Of a stretch of DNA of 48,997 bases, positions 1 through 7,038 are shown in pieces (position 1 is the first letter of the stretch; each line of letters opens with the position of its first letter). The stretch is taken from positions 1 through 48,997 of IMG/VR virus record IMGVR_UViG_3300031766_000012; one strand, given 5' to 3'. The stretch comes from a virus. A program made the translations under genes and the position numbers. The notes under the pieces were generated by a model. It was given only the letters and a program-made list of their open reading frames with translations. It made no database searches and was not told the DNA's origin.

Positions 1-7
1 AAGATTT

Positions 8-952
8 ATGATAACTGGCACATTTAATAAAATACCTCGAAAAAAGAATAGTCATGGATATGGTTGGGCAAGAACATGGTCAGAAAATTTAGGCGTTGAA
101 ATCAATCATGATGGTGAACAAACAGATCTGTTGTATTTAGATCATGGTGTTAATTTTGGTGGATCTCTTAATTTATTCTCTGGTTTTAATGAAGACTTAG
201 AAAAAAGAATCAATAACTTCTTACAAGCAAACGTAATATATTCATTAGATATTGATATGCCAGATTACGGTGCGATGTTAAAGAAAAGAAAAGACGTAAA
301 AGATAAAGAATGGTGTGATAAAATATCAGATAAATGTGCACAAGTAAAACCGTTAAAATCAACAGATCTATTTGAACTTCCATGGTTAACAATTGGTGAT
401 TCACATACTGCAGCTTATGCACCACATAATTCAATGGTTATCAAAACTGATGGTTTAACATTAAATGGTCAAATTAATAATAATTTCGAATATGTTAGAT
501 CACATATGGCAGAATGTGATCCAAAGGGAATTACTATGTCGTTTGGTAATATCGACATAAGACATCATGTGTGTAGGCTAAATGTTGATATTAGAGAAAT
601 GTTACAAAAATGGAAAGAATTTGGAGATAGTTTAGGAATACCGGTAGAATATTCTACTCCATGGCCAATTGAAACTGAAGAAAGAAGATTACCAAAAACC
701 GGGTATTATAAGGACAAACCATTCTGGGGAACAAGATGGCAAAGAATGGATGCAGTAACCGAGTGGACCACAACGATGGATGAGCTCGGAATGCAGAGGG
801 TAAAGTATCCTGAGGAATGGTTACTTTTAAACGGGGAAAGATATGCCAAAGAAAAGATGGAAAGTGTTTCATCGGTTCACCTCTCACCAGAAGTATATAG
901 ACGAAAAGAATGGGGAAATAACCATGTACAATTGTCTGATTTTATGGTATAA
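8..952 (+). CDS. SGNH/GDSL hydrolase-like phage protein, possibly 5'-truncated by the window
   Basis: The 314-residue protein has a GDSHT block near residue 132 after a hydrophobic strand (LPWLTIGDSHT) and a later block SFGNIDIRHH near residue 179. These resemble blocks I and III of SGNH hydrolase-like domains; I do not see a clear C-terminal DxxH. The frame is open to the left edge and no ribosome binding site is visible before the ATG at 8, so the gene may start outside the window. Its last codons contain the early promoter for the next gene. The fold assignment is tentative and the substrate unknown. Confidence 0.55.
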   Translation: MITGTFNKIPRKKNSHGYGWARTWSENLGVEINHDGEQTDLLYLDHGVNFGGSLNLFSGFNEDLEKRINNFLQANVIYSLDIDMPDYGAMLKKRKDVKDKEWCDKISDKCAQVKPLKSTDLFELPWLTIGDSHTAAYAPHNSMVIKTDGLTLNGQINNNFEYVRSHMAECDPKGITMSFGNIDIRHHVCRLNVDIREMLQKWKEFGDSLGIPVEYSTPWPIETEERRLPKTGYYKDKPFWGTRWQRMDAVTEWTTTMDELGMQRVKYPEEWLLLNGERYAKEKMESVSSVHLSPEVYRRKEWGNNHVQLSDFMV

Positions 953-953
953 T
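925..953 (+). promoter_or_regulatory. Early sigma70-type promoter P1 (upstream of bS21)
   Basis: -35-like TGTACA at 925-930, 17-bp spacer, TATAAT at 948-953 preceded by TGG (extended -10). It matches nine other promoters in the window. It overlaps the 3' end of the SGNH-like gene and drives bS21 and probably uvsX-gp41. Confidence 0.8.
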
Positions 954-965
954 ATACCCCATATG

Positions 966-973
966 TATAAATA
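966..973 (+). promoter_or_regulatory. T4-type late promoter TATAAATA upstream of bS21
   Basis: A perfect TATAAATA lies 12 nt downstream of the early -10 element, ahead of an AGGAG ribosome binding site and the bS21 ATG at 986. The gene may therefore be transcribed both early and late. Confidence 0.6.
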
Positions 974-985
974 ACTAGGAGAAAC

Positions 986-1246
986 ATGCCAAGTATAGAC
1001 TTAACACCGAGAAAGAATAGAAATCCTCGGGATAAACGACCTGCCAAACCAATGCCTTTTGATGTAGCTTTACGCAAATTCAAAAAGGCTTGTGAAAGAG
1101 CAGGAATAGTTCAAGAGTGTCGTAAAAGACAATATTATGAAAAACCAACCGCAAAACGTAAACGCAAAAAAGCCGAAGGTATTGCACGTTGGAGAAGGCA
1201 AGAAAGTGCCATGAAATTAAGACCGCAAAAGAACCACTGGAGGTAA
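986..1246 (+). CDS. rpsU: Ribosomal protein bS21 homologue
   Basis: The 86-residue, very basic protein contains the bS21 signature: [17 protein letters not shown] followed by [13 protein letters not shown] and a [13 protein letters not shown] tail. Host bS21 is about 70 residues, so the length fits with small extensions at both ends. bS21 sits on the 30S platform near the 3' end of 16S rRNA and takes part in translation initiation. A viral copy probably enters host ribosomes; bS21 is the ribosomal protein most often reported from marine phages. AGGAG lies 5 nt before the ATG. It has an early and a late promoter and is followed 3 nt later by uvsX. Confidence 0.93.
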   Translation: MPSIDLTPRKNRNPRDKRPAKPMPFDVALRKFKKACERAGIVQECRKRQYYEKPTAKRKRKKAEGIARWRRQESAMKLRPQKNHWR

Positions 1247-1249
1247 GAT

Positions 1250-2311
1250 ATGGGTATAATGGATAAATTGAAAAAGAATTCGAAAATCAAAACAACAGAT
1301 GTTTTGTCTGATTCGGTATTCTTTAAAGAACAAGATATAGTAGTTACCGAAGTTCCAATGGTAAATGTTGCTTTATCTGGTGATGTTGATGGAGGACTAA
1401 CTTCTGGTTTAACAGTATTAGCTGGTCCATCTAAACATTTTAAAACAAGCTTTGCGCTGCTAATGGCAGGTGCATATTTAAAAGAACATGATGATGCAGT
1501 TCTTTTATTTTATGATTCAGAATTTGGTTCTCCTCAGAACTATTTCGAATCTTTTGGTATAGATACTAGTAGAGTATTACATACACCAATCACAGATGTA
1601 GAACAACTTAAATTTGATCTCGTTAGTCAATTAGATAATATTGAAAGAGGAGATAAAGTTTGTATTGTTATCGATTCTATTGGTAATTTGGCTTCGAAGA
1701 AAGAATTAGAAGATGCACTAAATGAAAAAGGTGTAGCAGATATGTCAAGAGCAAAAGCTCTTAAAGGATTATTTAGAATGGCAACTCCATATCTAACTAT
1801 GAAAAACATTCCTTTATTGGCTGTTAATCATACATATCAAGAAATCGGCTTATTTCCTAAAGCTATCGTTTCAGGTGGTACAGGAATTTATTACTCAGCT
1901 GATAATATTTGGATCCTCGGTCGCCAACAAAATAAACAAGGTACCGAAATAAAAGGTTACAATTTTGTAATCAATGTGGAGAAATCGCGTTTTGTTAAAG
2001 AAAAATCTAAAGTACCTATCGCAGTTAGCTGGGAAGGTGGGATTGAGCGTTACAGTGGTCTGTTGGATGTTGCTCTTGCTGGTAATTACGTTGCTAAGCC
2101 TTCTAACGGTTGGTATTGCAGAGTTGACCGTGAAACTGGAGAACTTATTGACCCGAAAGTCAGAGAGAAAGATACTCTTGAGAAGGATTTTTGGACACCA
2201 ATTTTTGAAGGAACAGACTTCAAAAAATTCATCAAAGGTCATTACCAAATCGGACATAAACCGCTTTTGGATGTAAATATCGATGGAACGGAGAGTATAG
2301 ATGAGGACTGA
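1250..2311 (+). CDS. uvsX: UvsX, RecA-like recombinase
   Basis: 353 residues. Walker A is GPSKHFKTS (about 59-67), Walker B is VCIVIDS (about 138-144), and SGGTGIYYSADNIWIL matches the conserved RecA/UvsX core. T4 UvsX is about 390 residues. It forms filaments on ssDNA and drives recombination-dependent replication, working with gp32, gp59 and gp41, all encoded here. The ATG at 1250 follows GGAGG closely after bS21. The 3' end overlaps the next gene by 11 nt, so the two are translationally coupled. Confidence 0.95.
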   Translation: MGIMDKLKKNSKIKTTDVLSDSVFFKEQDIVVTEVPMVNVALSGDVDGGLTSGLTVLAGPSKHFKTSFALLMAGAYLKEHDDAVLLFYDSEFGSPQNYFESFGIDTSRVLHTPITDVEQLKFDLVSQLDNIERGDKVCIVIDSIGNLASKKELEDALNEKGVADMSRAKALKGLFRMATPYLTMKNIPLLAVNHTYQEIGLFPKAIVSGGTGIYYSADNIWILGRQQNKQGTEIKGYNFVINVEKSRFVKEKSKVPIAVSWEGGIERYSGLLDVALAGNYVAKPSNGWYCRVDRETGELIDPKVREKDTLEKDFWTPIFEGTDFKKFIKGHYQIGHKPLLDVNIDGTESIDED

Positions 2312-2648
2312 CATTAGTGATGCCGATTTTGTATTCTTGGAAAAAGAAACAGAAGACTTCTACGGAGTCGAATTAAAAACTGGAAAATGGCAAGGAGTAC
2401 AATTTATATACGGAAGTGTATCAATTAAAGAAACACCTGAGCTAGATACTGCTACTATGAGTTTTACTTATACTATTACTGATAGCGGCAAATTTGAACA
2501 CGATGAACTTATAGCTGATATAGAATTTAAAAATCACTTAGGTGATATTCTATCTTATGTTATGTATGATTCACTAAATAATGGAAAAGCAAAAATTGGA
2601 CATATCGACACAAATACCGACTCACGTACTGAGCCACTTAATCAATGA
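2301..2648 (+). CDS. Conserved hypothetical phage protein between uvsX and gp41
   Basis: A 115-residue protein with no recognised domain. The middle (residues 30-90) looks like alternating beta strands. It overlaps uvsX by 11 nt and the helicase gene by 68 nt in another frame, so it is part of the replication-recombination operon. The place corresponds to that of gene 40 in T4, but I see no clear gp40 similarity. Confidence 0.7.
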   Translation: MRTDISDADFVFLEKETEDFYGVELKTGKWQGVQFIYGSVSIKETPELDTATMSFTYTITDSGKFEHDELIADIEFKNHLGDILSYVMYDSLNNGKAKIGHIDTNTDSRTEPLNQ

Positions 2649-3990
2649 TGAAGAATATTGCCGAAAGGTAATACCGTATCTTAAAAAAGATTATTTCGAA
2701 GGATGCCATAAGGTTGTATTCAATCTTATTGTTGATTTTGTAAATGCACATAATAAGATACCGTCAGGAAAAGTATTAGAATTAGAGTTGAAAAAAGTTA
2801 ATGCACCAGAAGATGTGTTAAATCAAGCTAATCAACTTATTCATGAATGTAAGGAAAAATCAGATATCGATCATGAGTACATTATACGAGAAAGCGAAAA
2901 ATGGTGTCAAGAAAAGGCTGTCTATAATGCGATCATGGAATCAATATCAATTATCGACGGAAAATCTAACGACGAGAGAGGTGAAGGAGTTATTCCTGAA
3001 ATACTCACTAATGCTCTTGGTGTGTCTTTTGATCCTAATATTGGACACGATTATATAGATAATTCTGACGATAGATATGAATTTTATAATAAAGTCGAAA
3101 GTAGAATTCCATTTGATTTAGATTATTTTAACAAAATTACAAAAGACGGTTTACCGAATAAAACATTGAATATTTGTTTAGCTGGTACTGGTGTAGGTAA
3201 ATCCCTATTCATGTGTCATTGTGCAGCAGCAAATATTGATCAAGGTAAAAACGTTTTATATATAACAATGGAAATGGCAGAAGAACGCATCGCAGAAAGA
3301 ATAGATGCTAATCTTATGAATTTCCCAATAGAACAATTAGAAAATATGCCTAAGAATGTCTTTGACCAAAAGATTTCAAAGATTGCTCATGGACATGTAG
3401 GTAAACTAATTGTAAAGGAATATCCAACGGGTGCAGCCCATACTGGACATTTCAGAGCATTACTCAACGAGTTAAAGCTCAAAAAGAACTTCAAACCTGA
3501 TATTATTTACATAGATTATTTAAACATTTGTGCATCTAGTCGCGTCCGAGGGTTAGGTGGAAGTATAAATACCTATTCATATATCAAAGCAATAGCTGAA
3601 GAGCTACGTGGTTTGGCGGTTGAATTTAATGTCCCTATTGTTAGCGCAACGCAAACAACCAGATCTGGTTTTAGTAATACAGATGTTGGTTTAGAGGACA
3701 CTTCGGAATCATTTGGATTACCAGCTACGGCTGACCTAATGTTTGCTCTCATTTCAACAGAGGAACTTGAAGGTTTAGGCCAACTGATGGTAAAACAATT
3801 GAAAAATCGTTATAATGACCCTACTAAATACAAAAGATTTGTAATTGGTATAGATAGGTCTAGAATGAAATTATACGATGTAGAGGAGTCGGCACAGTCT
3901 GATATCATGTCTGACATGGCACCAGATACTGGACCGATAAATACGTTCGGTGATAGGGAAAGTAAAGACTTCACCGAATTCAAAATATAG
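2581..3990 (+). CDS. 41: Replicative DNA helicase, T4 gp41 family
   Basis: 469 residues (T4 gp41 about 475). The N-terminal domain (15-70) resembles gp41 (VLSHLINDEEYCRKV...IPYL). The DnaB-like RecA core has Walker A AGTGVGKS at 201-208, a MEMAEERIAERID segment and Walker B IIYIDYLN. The product is the hexameric 5'-3' helicase of the replisome. It starts inside the preceding gene. It is loaded by gp59 (45686-46282) on gp32-coated DNA (46332-47219). Confidence 0.95.
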   Translation: MEKQKLDISTQIPTHVLSHLINDEEYCRKVIPYLKKDYFEGCHKVVFNLIVDFVNAHNKIPSGKVLELELKKVNAPEDVLNQANQLIHECKEKSDIDHEYIIRESEKWCQEKAVYNAIMESISIIDGKSNDERGEGVIPEILTNALGVSFDPNIGHDYIDNSDDRYEFYNKVESRIPFDLDYFNKITKDGLPNKTLNICLAGTGVGKSLFMCHCAAANIDQGKNVLYITMEMAEERIAERIDANLMNFPIEQLENMPKNVFDQKISKIAHGHVGKLIVKEYPTGAAHTGHFRALLNELKLKKNFKPDIIYIDYLNICASSRVRGLGGSINTYSYIKAIAEELRGLAVEFNVPIVSATQTTRSGFSNTDVGLEDTSESFGLPATADLMFALISTEELEGLGQLMVKQLKNRYNDPTKYKRFVIGIDRSRMKLYDVEESAQSDIMSDMAPDTGPINTFGDRESKDFTEFKI

Positions 3991-4001
3991 AGGAGAAATC
4001 T

Positions 4002-4184
4002 ATGAATATATTTACTAAAGCCAAAGATTGGCTAGTGGCAAGAATGCCCGAAAGAACATCACATGACGGAGTATTACTTATTGTAATATGTGGTTGTGTG
4101 TTACTTTTTGGTGGTGTTGCCAAACTACTCGCGTGGGTAGGTTTAGCATGGGGAGTTTATACTCTCGTACAAGGAGAGAAATAA
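4002..4184 (+). CDS. Small membrane protein
   Basis: 60 residues with one or two hydrophobic segments (GVLLIVICGCVLLFGGVAKLL and LAWVGLAWGVYTLV). The ATG at 4002 follows GAGGAG. The stop overlaps the ATG of the porin gene. Unknown function; possibly inner membrane. Confidence 0.7.
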   Translation: MNIFTKAKDWLVARMPERTSHDGVLLIVICGCVLLFGGVAKLLAWVGLAWGVYTLVQGEK

Positions 4185-4801
4185 TGATGAATATGAAAAC
4201 AGCGCTATTAAGTGCTCTATTAATGATACCATCATTTGCAATCCAAGCTGATACCGAATTCACTGTTGGACTTGATTCAGATTATTTCTGGAGAGGAGTT
4301 TCACAGAATGCGGGTAACCCAAGCTTTAATGTAAGGGGACATTATGAAAATAATGGATTCTATGCAGGAGCATGGGCAGGTCAAGTAGATCTTGGCAATG
4401 CTGCAGACTGGGAATATGATTTGTACGGGGGATATGATTTAAATCTCACGGACAATTTTGTCCTAGGAGCAGGTGTTATTCAGTATAATTACGATGCCGA
4501 TATAGCTGACACAGAAGAAATTTTTGTCAGAGGCAGAGTAGGACATACTCGTTTAGCATATTATGTTAATGCAGATAATAGAGATCAAGGATATTTGGAA
4601 TTACATCAAGGTGTACCATTTATCAATGTTGTCGATATGGAACTCGGTTACGGGAAACATAAAGACGGTGATGATTTCCTATCACTTTCAGCAAGCAAAA
4701 ATATTAATGAAAAGCTTTCTGTGGGTGTAACAGTTTACGACGGTGTAAGACATGGCCAAGCTATGGATTCTATCGTATTTTCAACTGCATTTAACTTTTA
4801 A
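4184..4801 (+). CDS. TorF-family putative outer-membrane porin with signal peptide
   Basis: 205 residues from the ATG at 4184, chosen because AAGGAGAG precedes it and a signal peptide follows (KTALLSALLMIPSFAIQA, cut before DTEF). An upstream in-frame start at 4088 would bury the signal. The mature part opens with FTVGLDSDYFWRGVSQN, the hallmark of the TorF/Gcw_chp porin family, followed by alternating aromatic strands and a C-terminal Phe (STAFNF), typical for outer-membrane barrels assembled by BAM. A phage copy would insert a new channel in the host outer membrane. It lies between replication genes and thyX. Confidence 0.85.
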   Translation: MMNMKTALLSALLMIPSFAIQADTEFTVGLDSDYFWRGVSQNAGNPSFNVRGHYENNGFYAGAWAGQVDLGNAADWEYDLYGGYDLNLTDNFVLGAGVIQYNYDADIADTEEIFVRGRVGHTRLAYYVNADNRDQGYLELHQGVPFINVVDMELGYGKHKDGDDFLSLSASKNINEKLSVGVTVYDGVRHGQAMDSIVFSTAFNF

Positions 4802-4836
4802 TATATACATATATTAATCACAAAGGATTAAGTGAT

Positions 4837-5496
4837 TTGAACGTAAAACTTATATCATACTCGCAACCAGCTGAAGAATTCGAAATACAAGGCGATCTTC
4901 TTCAGTTGGTTGCTTTTTGTGCAAGAGTCTCAAACCCAAAAGGTCAATTCAATGAAAAGACTTCAGAGAAACTTGTAAAATATTTAATTAAACACAAACA
5001 TTGGTCACCTCTTGAAATGGTTAATGTTTGCTTAGAGATCGAAACCACAAGAGATATCGCAAGGCAAATCTTAAGACATAGATCTTTCTCATTTCAAGAA
5101 TATTCTCAAAGATATGCAGATGTCCAAGATATGGATGTTGCATTTACTACACGAGAAGCAAGATTACAAGATCACAAAAATAGACAGAATTCTATTCCAT
5201 TAGATCACGATGATTCTATTAATTATATATGGGAATCATATCAAGAAGTGATTATTGCAAGATGCAAGAAAGCATACGATTGGGCATTGAAAGCTGGCAT
5301 AGCCAAAGAACAAGCTCGAGCAGTTTTACCAGAAGGTTTAACTATGAGCAAAATGTATGTAAACGGAACATTGCGATCGTGGATCCATTATGTAGAATTA
5401 AGATCTGCACATGGAACACAGCAAGAACATATGGAAATAGCAAAAGCTGTCGGTGATGTAATCTATAAAATCTTCCCCCTAGACGACATTATTTAG
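4837..5496 (+). CDS. thyX: Flavin-dependent thymidylate synthase ThyX
   Basis: 219 residues. The ThyX motif RHRSFSFQEYSQRY (about 80-93) is intact. An ARAVLP...MYVNGTLRSWIHYVELR segment matches the FAD/dUMP-binding C-terminal part, with HGTQQEHMEIA near the end. The enzyme methylates dUMP to dTMP using methylene-tetrahydrofolate and NAD(P)H. T4 itself uses the unrelated ThyA. The start is TTG at 4837, supported by AAAGGA at 4822-4827; no ATG is available nearby. Confidence 0.95.
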   Translation: MNVKLISYSQPAEEFEIQGDLLQLVAFCARVSNPKGQFNEKTSEKLVKYLIKHKHWSPLEMVNVCLEIETTRDIARQILRHRSFSFQEYSQRYADVQDMDVAFTTREARLQDHKNRQNSIPLDHDDSINYIWESYQEVIIARCKKAYDWALKAGIAKEQARAVLPEGLTMSKMYVNGTLRSWIHYVELRSAHGTQQEHMEIAKAVGDVIYKIFPLDDII

Positions 5497-5512
5497 TCCA
5501 TAAAAGTGCAAT

Positions 5513-5534
5513 AAAGTGACATTTATATCACTTT
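5513..5534 (+). terminator. Possible weak terminator or hairpin after thyX
   Basis: AAAGTGA at 5513-5519 and TCACTTT at 5528-5534 pair in a 7-bp stem with an 8-nt loop, followed by TTG. The T-tract is too short for a confident intrinsic terminator. Similar GTGACA-type inverted repeats precede two other early promoters (39358-39373 and about 41969-41994). Confidence 0.35.
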
Positions 5535-5558
5535 TGTGAAAAAAAGTGAAAAAAAGCA

Positions 5559-5587
5559 TGTACATTTCCGGAATACTATGGTATAAT
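5559..5587 (+). promoter_or_regulatory. Early promoter P2
   Basis: TGTACA 5559-5564, 17-bp spacer, TGG-TATAAT with the hexamer at 5582-5587. Upstream are A-tracts with AGTG spacers that could act as an UP element. The leader ends in the RBS GTAAGGAGTG shared with three other early units. Confidence 0.85.
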
Positions 5588-5619
5588 AGGCCTATATTAA
5601 ATCAAAGTAAGGAGTGATT

Positions 5620-5997
5620 ATGAAAAATGAAAAACTAATAGATGCTATCAGACAGCTGTGTGTGGATCTCAAAACCGCAGGTGATGACGCATTTCCTAGT
5701 CTAGCTAAATATAAAACCGTAACATTTGAGCCAGGTAGAAAATACTGTAAAATTATCTTGCAAGATACATTTAACGGTGAAGATAGAATGTCTCAATCTG
5801 TATGGGGATTCATCAATTTAAAAGAATTCGTCAAAGAAAGGAAAATGACGAATAGCATCAAATCAGTTACTTTCAAAGAAGGTGATGTTTTGCTTGCAGC
5901 AGGTTGGAATGCCCCAGCTCTTAACACAGCAAGAGGAAATCTCTTAGATGGTTACGCAGTTGGCAGAAACAACCAACATGGTCCTACTTACTTATAG
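5620..5997 (+). CDS. Hypothetical early phage protein
   Basis: 125 residues from the ATG at 5620, 6 nt after TAAGGAG; a GTG six bases upstream is less likely. A central segment (MSQSVWGFINLKEF) and a C-terminal GDVLLAAGWNAPALNTARGN part look conserved among T4-like phages. No catalytic motif seen. First gene after early promoter P2; function unknown. Confidence 0.75.
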   Translation: MKNEKLIDAIRQLCVDLKTAGDDAFPSLAKYKTVTFEPGRKYCKIILQDTFNGEDRMSQSVWGFINLKEFVKERKMTNSIKSVTFKEGDVLLAAGWNAPALNTARGNLLDGYAVGRNNQHGPTYL

Positions 5998-6003
5998 GAT
6001 CAT

Positions 6004-6080
6004 GAAGCGTCACTCGTAGGACGCACGAAAGCCGCGAGTGGTTACGTCAGAACGTACAAGGGGGAGTTGTGGACCCCCAC
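6004..6080 (+). ncRNA. Candidate structured RNA with an H-type pseudoknot and two hairpins
   Basis: A G+C-rich island in AT-rich DNA. Stem 1 is GCGTC (6007-6011) with GACGC (6020-6024). Loop bases ACTCG (6012-6016) pair with CGAGT (6035-6039), giving an H-type pseudoknot. Two hairpins follow: TACGT (6043-6047) with ACGTA (6052-6056), and GGGGG (6060-6064) with CCCCC (6074-6078). It ends just before the RBS of the next gene. It could be a cis-regulatory leader or a separate RNA; I do not recognise a known family. Confidence 0.5.
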
Positions 6081-6100
6081 ATTATTATATGGAGAATGTG

Positions 6101-6256
6101 ATGGAAAATAAAATAACTAGTTGGAAAGTAATAGCAACTATGAGTCAAACTTTGATGGCTGAATATCTTTTTGCTATCGAAGAAGAAGCTCGAGCATTTA
6201 AACAAGATATGTTAAATAACGGCTATGAAGCTGTAATGTTTAAAGTAGACATATAA
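6101..6256 (+). CDS. Small hypothetical protein downstream of the pseudoknot RNA
   Basis: 51 residues. The ATG at 6101 is preferred because GGAG lies 6 nt upstream; an in-frame start at 6038 would translate the structured RNA. The protein is mixed helix (LMAEYLFAIEEEARAFKQDML). The stop abuts the next ATG. Function unknown. Confidence 0.65.
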   Translation: MENKITSWKVIATMSQTLMAEYLFAIEEEARAFKQDMLNNGYEAVMFKVDI

Positions 6257-6439
6257 ATGGATATTTTAGGATTATTAATTCCCGCTGTGTTAATCGTAGC
6301 TTGTGGTTATTCAAGTTATAAAATTGGTAGAGCTGATGGAGCAGAAGCTTTATTAGAAATATTGCATAAAAAAAGGATAATTGCATACGACGATAAAGGT
6401 AATATAAAACCAAATCCGTTCTTTTTACCAGAAGATTAA
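6257..6439 (+). CDS. Small N-terminally anchored membrane protein
   Basis: 60 residues: hydrophobic segment ILGLLIPAVLIVACGY at residues 3-18, then KIGRADGAEALLEILHKKRIIAYDDKGNI. This pattern (GYxxG, short helix, acidic tail) recurs in small membrane proteins of T4-like marine phages. The start directly follows the preceding stop. Confidence 0.7.
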   Translation: MDILGLLIPAVLIVACGYSSYKIGRADGAEALLEILHKKRIIAYDDKGNIKPNPFFLPED

Positions 6440-6451
6440 GATTTTAAAATG

Positions 6452-6459
6452 TATAAATA
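6452..6459 (+). promoter_or_regulatory. Late promoter TATAAATA
   Basis: Perfect T4-type late -10 element 24 nt before the ATG at 6484, with AAAGGGA as RBS between. It opens the late block of predicted capsid-targeted proteins. Confidence 0.75.
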
Positions 6460-6483
6460 GATCTATACAAAGGGAATATTTTT

Positions 6484-7038
6484 ATGTTACTATTTAAAAA
6501 GTCAAACGCAGTATCTAATCTAGCAGCAACACGTACTGCTGCATTAGGATTAACATATTACGATAGAGCTAATCATCCGCAAACTACAGATGATCCCGTT
6601 TGGGCAAGTCCTACAGTATATCGCGGAACAGTAGCAAGTACTGCTACATCAGGAGCAATTAAAACATCAATTGATGAAATAGTAACTGCTTTTGAAGATA
6701 AGTTTAGTTTAACTGTATCTGAAAAAATGGCTTATTGTCAATATTATAAACAAAGCGACACTGAACCTGGAATTCATTATGATACACAAACTGGATTTGA
6801 TCCGGTTTATAAACCTACTCATGTCGCGGTTTTATGGTTAACTGAAACAGAAAATGCAATACAATTCTACAGACAAACGGGTGATGATACTTATGATCCT
6901 CCAGTAGAATCAGCACTAACAGAAAATGATCTAGTATTCTTTAACCATGAGAATGCACATAGAATAAAACCTGCATCATTTGGAACAGATAAAACTGATA
7001 GCGGATTAATGTTAGCAGTTTTTATAAAGGCATCTTAA
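6484..7038 (+). CDS. Putative 2-oxoglutarate/Fe(II) oxygenase-fold protein
   Basis: 184 residues. HYDTQ (HxD, about residue 99), the strand VAVLWLTE, AIQFYRQTG, and HENAHRIKP near residue 155 follow the HxD...H...R order of the double-stranded beta-helix Fe(II)/2OG oxygenases. Many T4-like marine phages carry such proteins. The assignment is from motif order only. It is the first gene after a late promoter and overlaps the next ATG by one base. Confidence 0.55.
   Translation: MLLFKKSNAVSNLAATRTAALGLTYYDRANHPQTTDDPVWASPTVYRGTVASTATSGAIKTSIDEIVTAFEDKFSLTVSEKMAYCQYYKQSDTEPGIHYDTQTGFDPVYKPTHVAVLWLTETENAIQFYRQTGDDTYDPPVESALTENDLVFFNHENAHRIKPASFGTDKTDSGLMLAVFIKAS

Noticed and set aside
1895-2314. 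139-codon - strand ORF opposite uvsX
   Set aside because: Antisense shadow of a clear UvsX coding region; no RBS and no recognisable protein.
3564-3571. TATAAATA inside gene 41 (also at 9622, 10696 and 45991)
   Set aside because: Formed by Ile-Asn codons within genes with no gene start shortly downstream; not called as late promoters.
4088-4183. N-terminal extension of the porin ORF
   Set aside because: It overlaps the preceding gene and would hide the signal peptide; AAGGAGAG fits the ATG at 4184.
6004-6080. Assignment of the pseudoknot RNA to pistol or hammerhead ribozymes
   Set aside because: The P1 loop pairing is similar to pistol but the second stem and conserved core are missing; hammerhead core CTGATGA is absent.
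6038-6100. Upstream in-frame extension of the small gene at 6101
   Set aside because: Would translate the structured RNA region, and the RBS fits the ATG at 6101.
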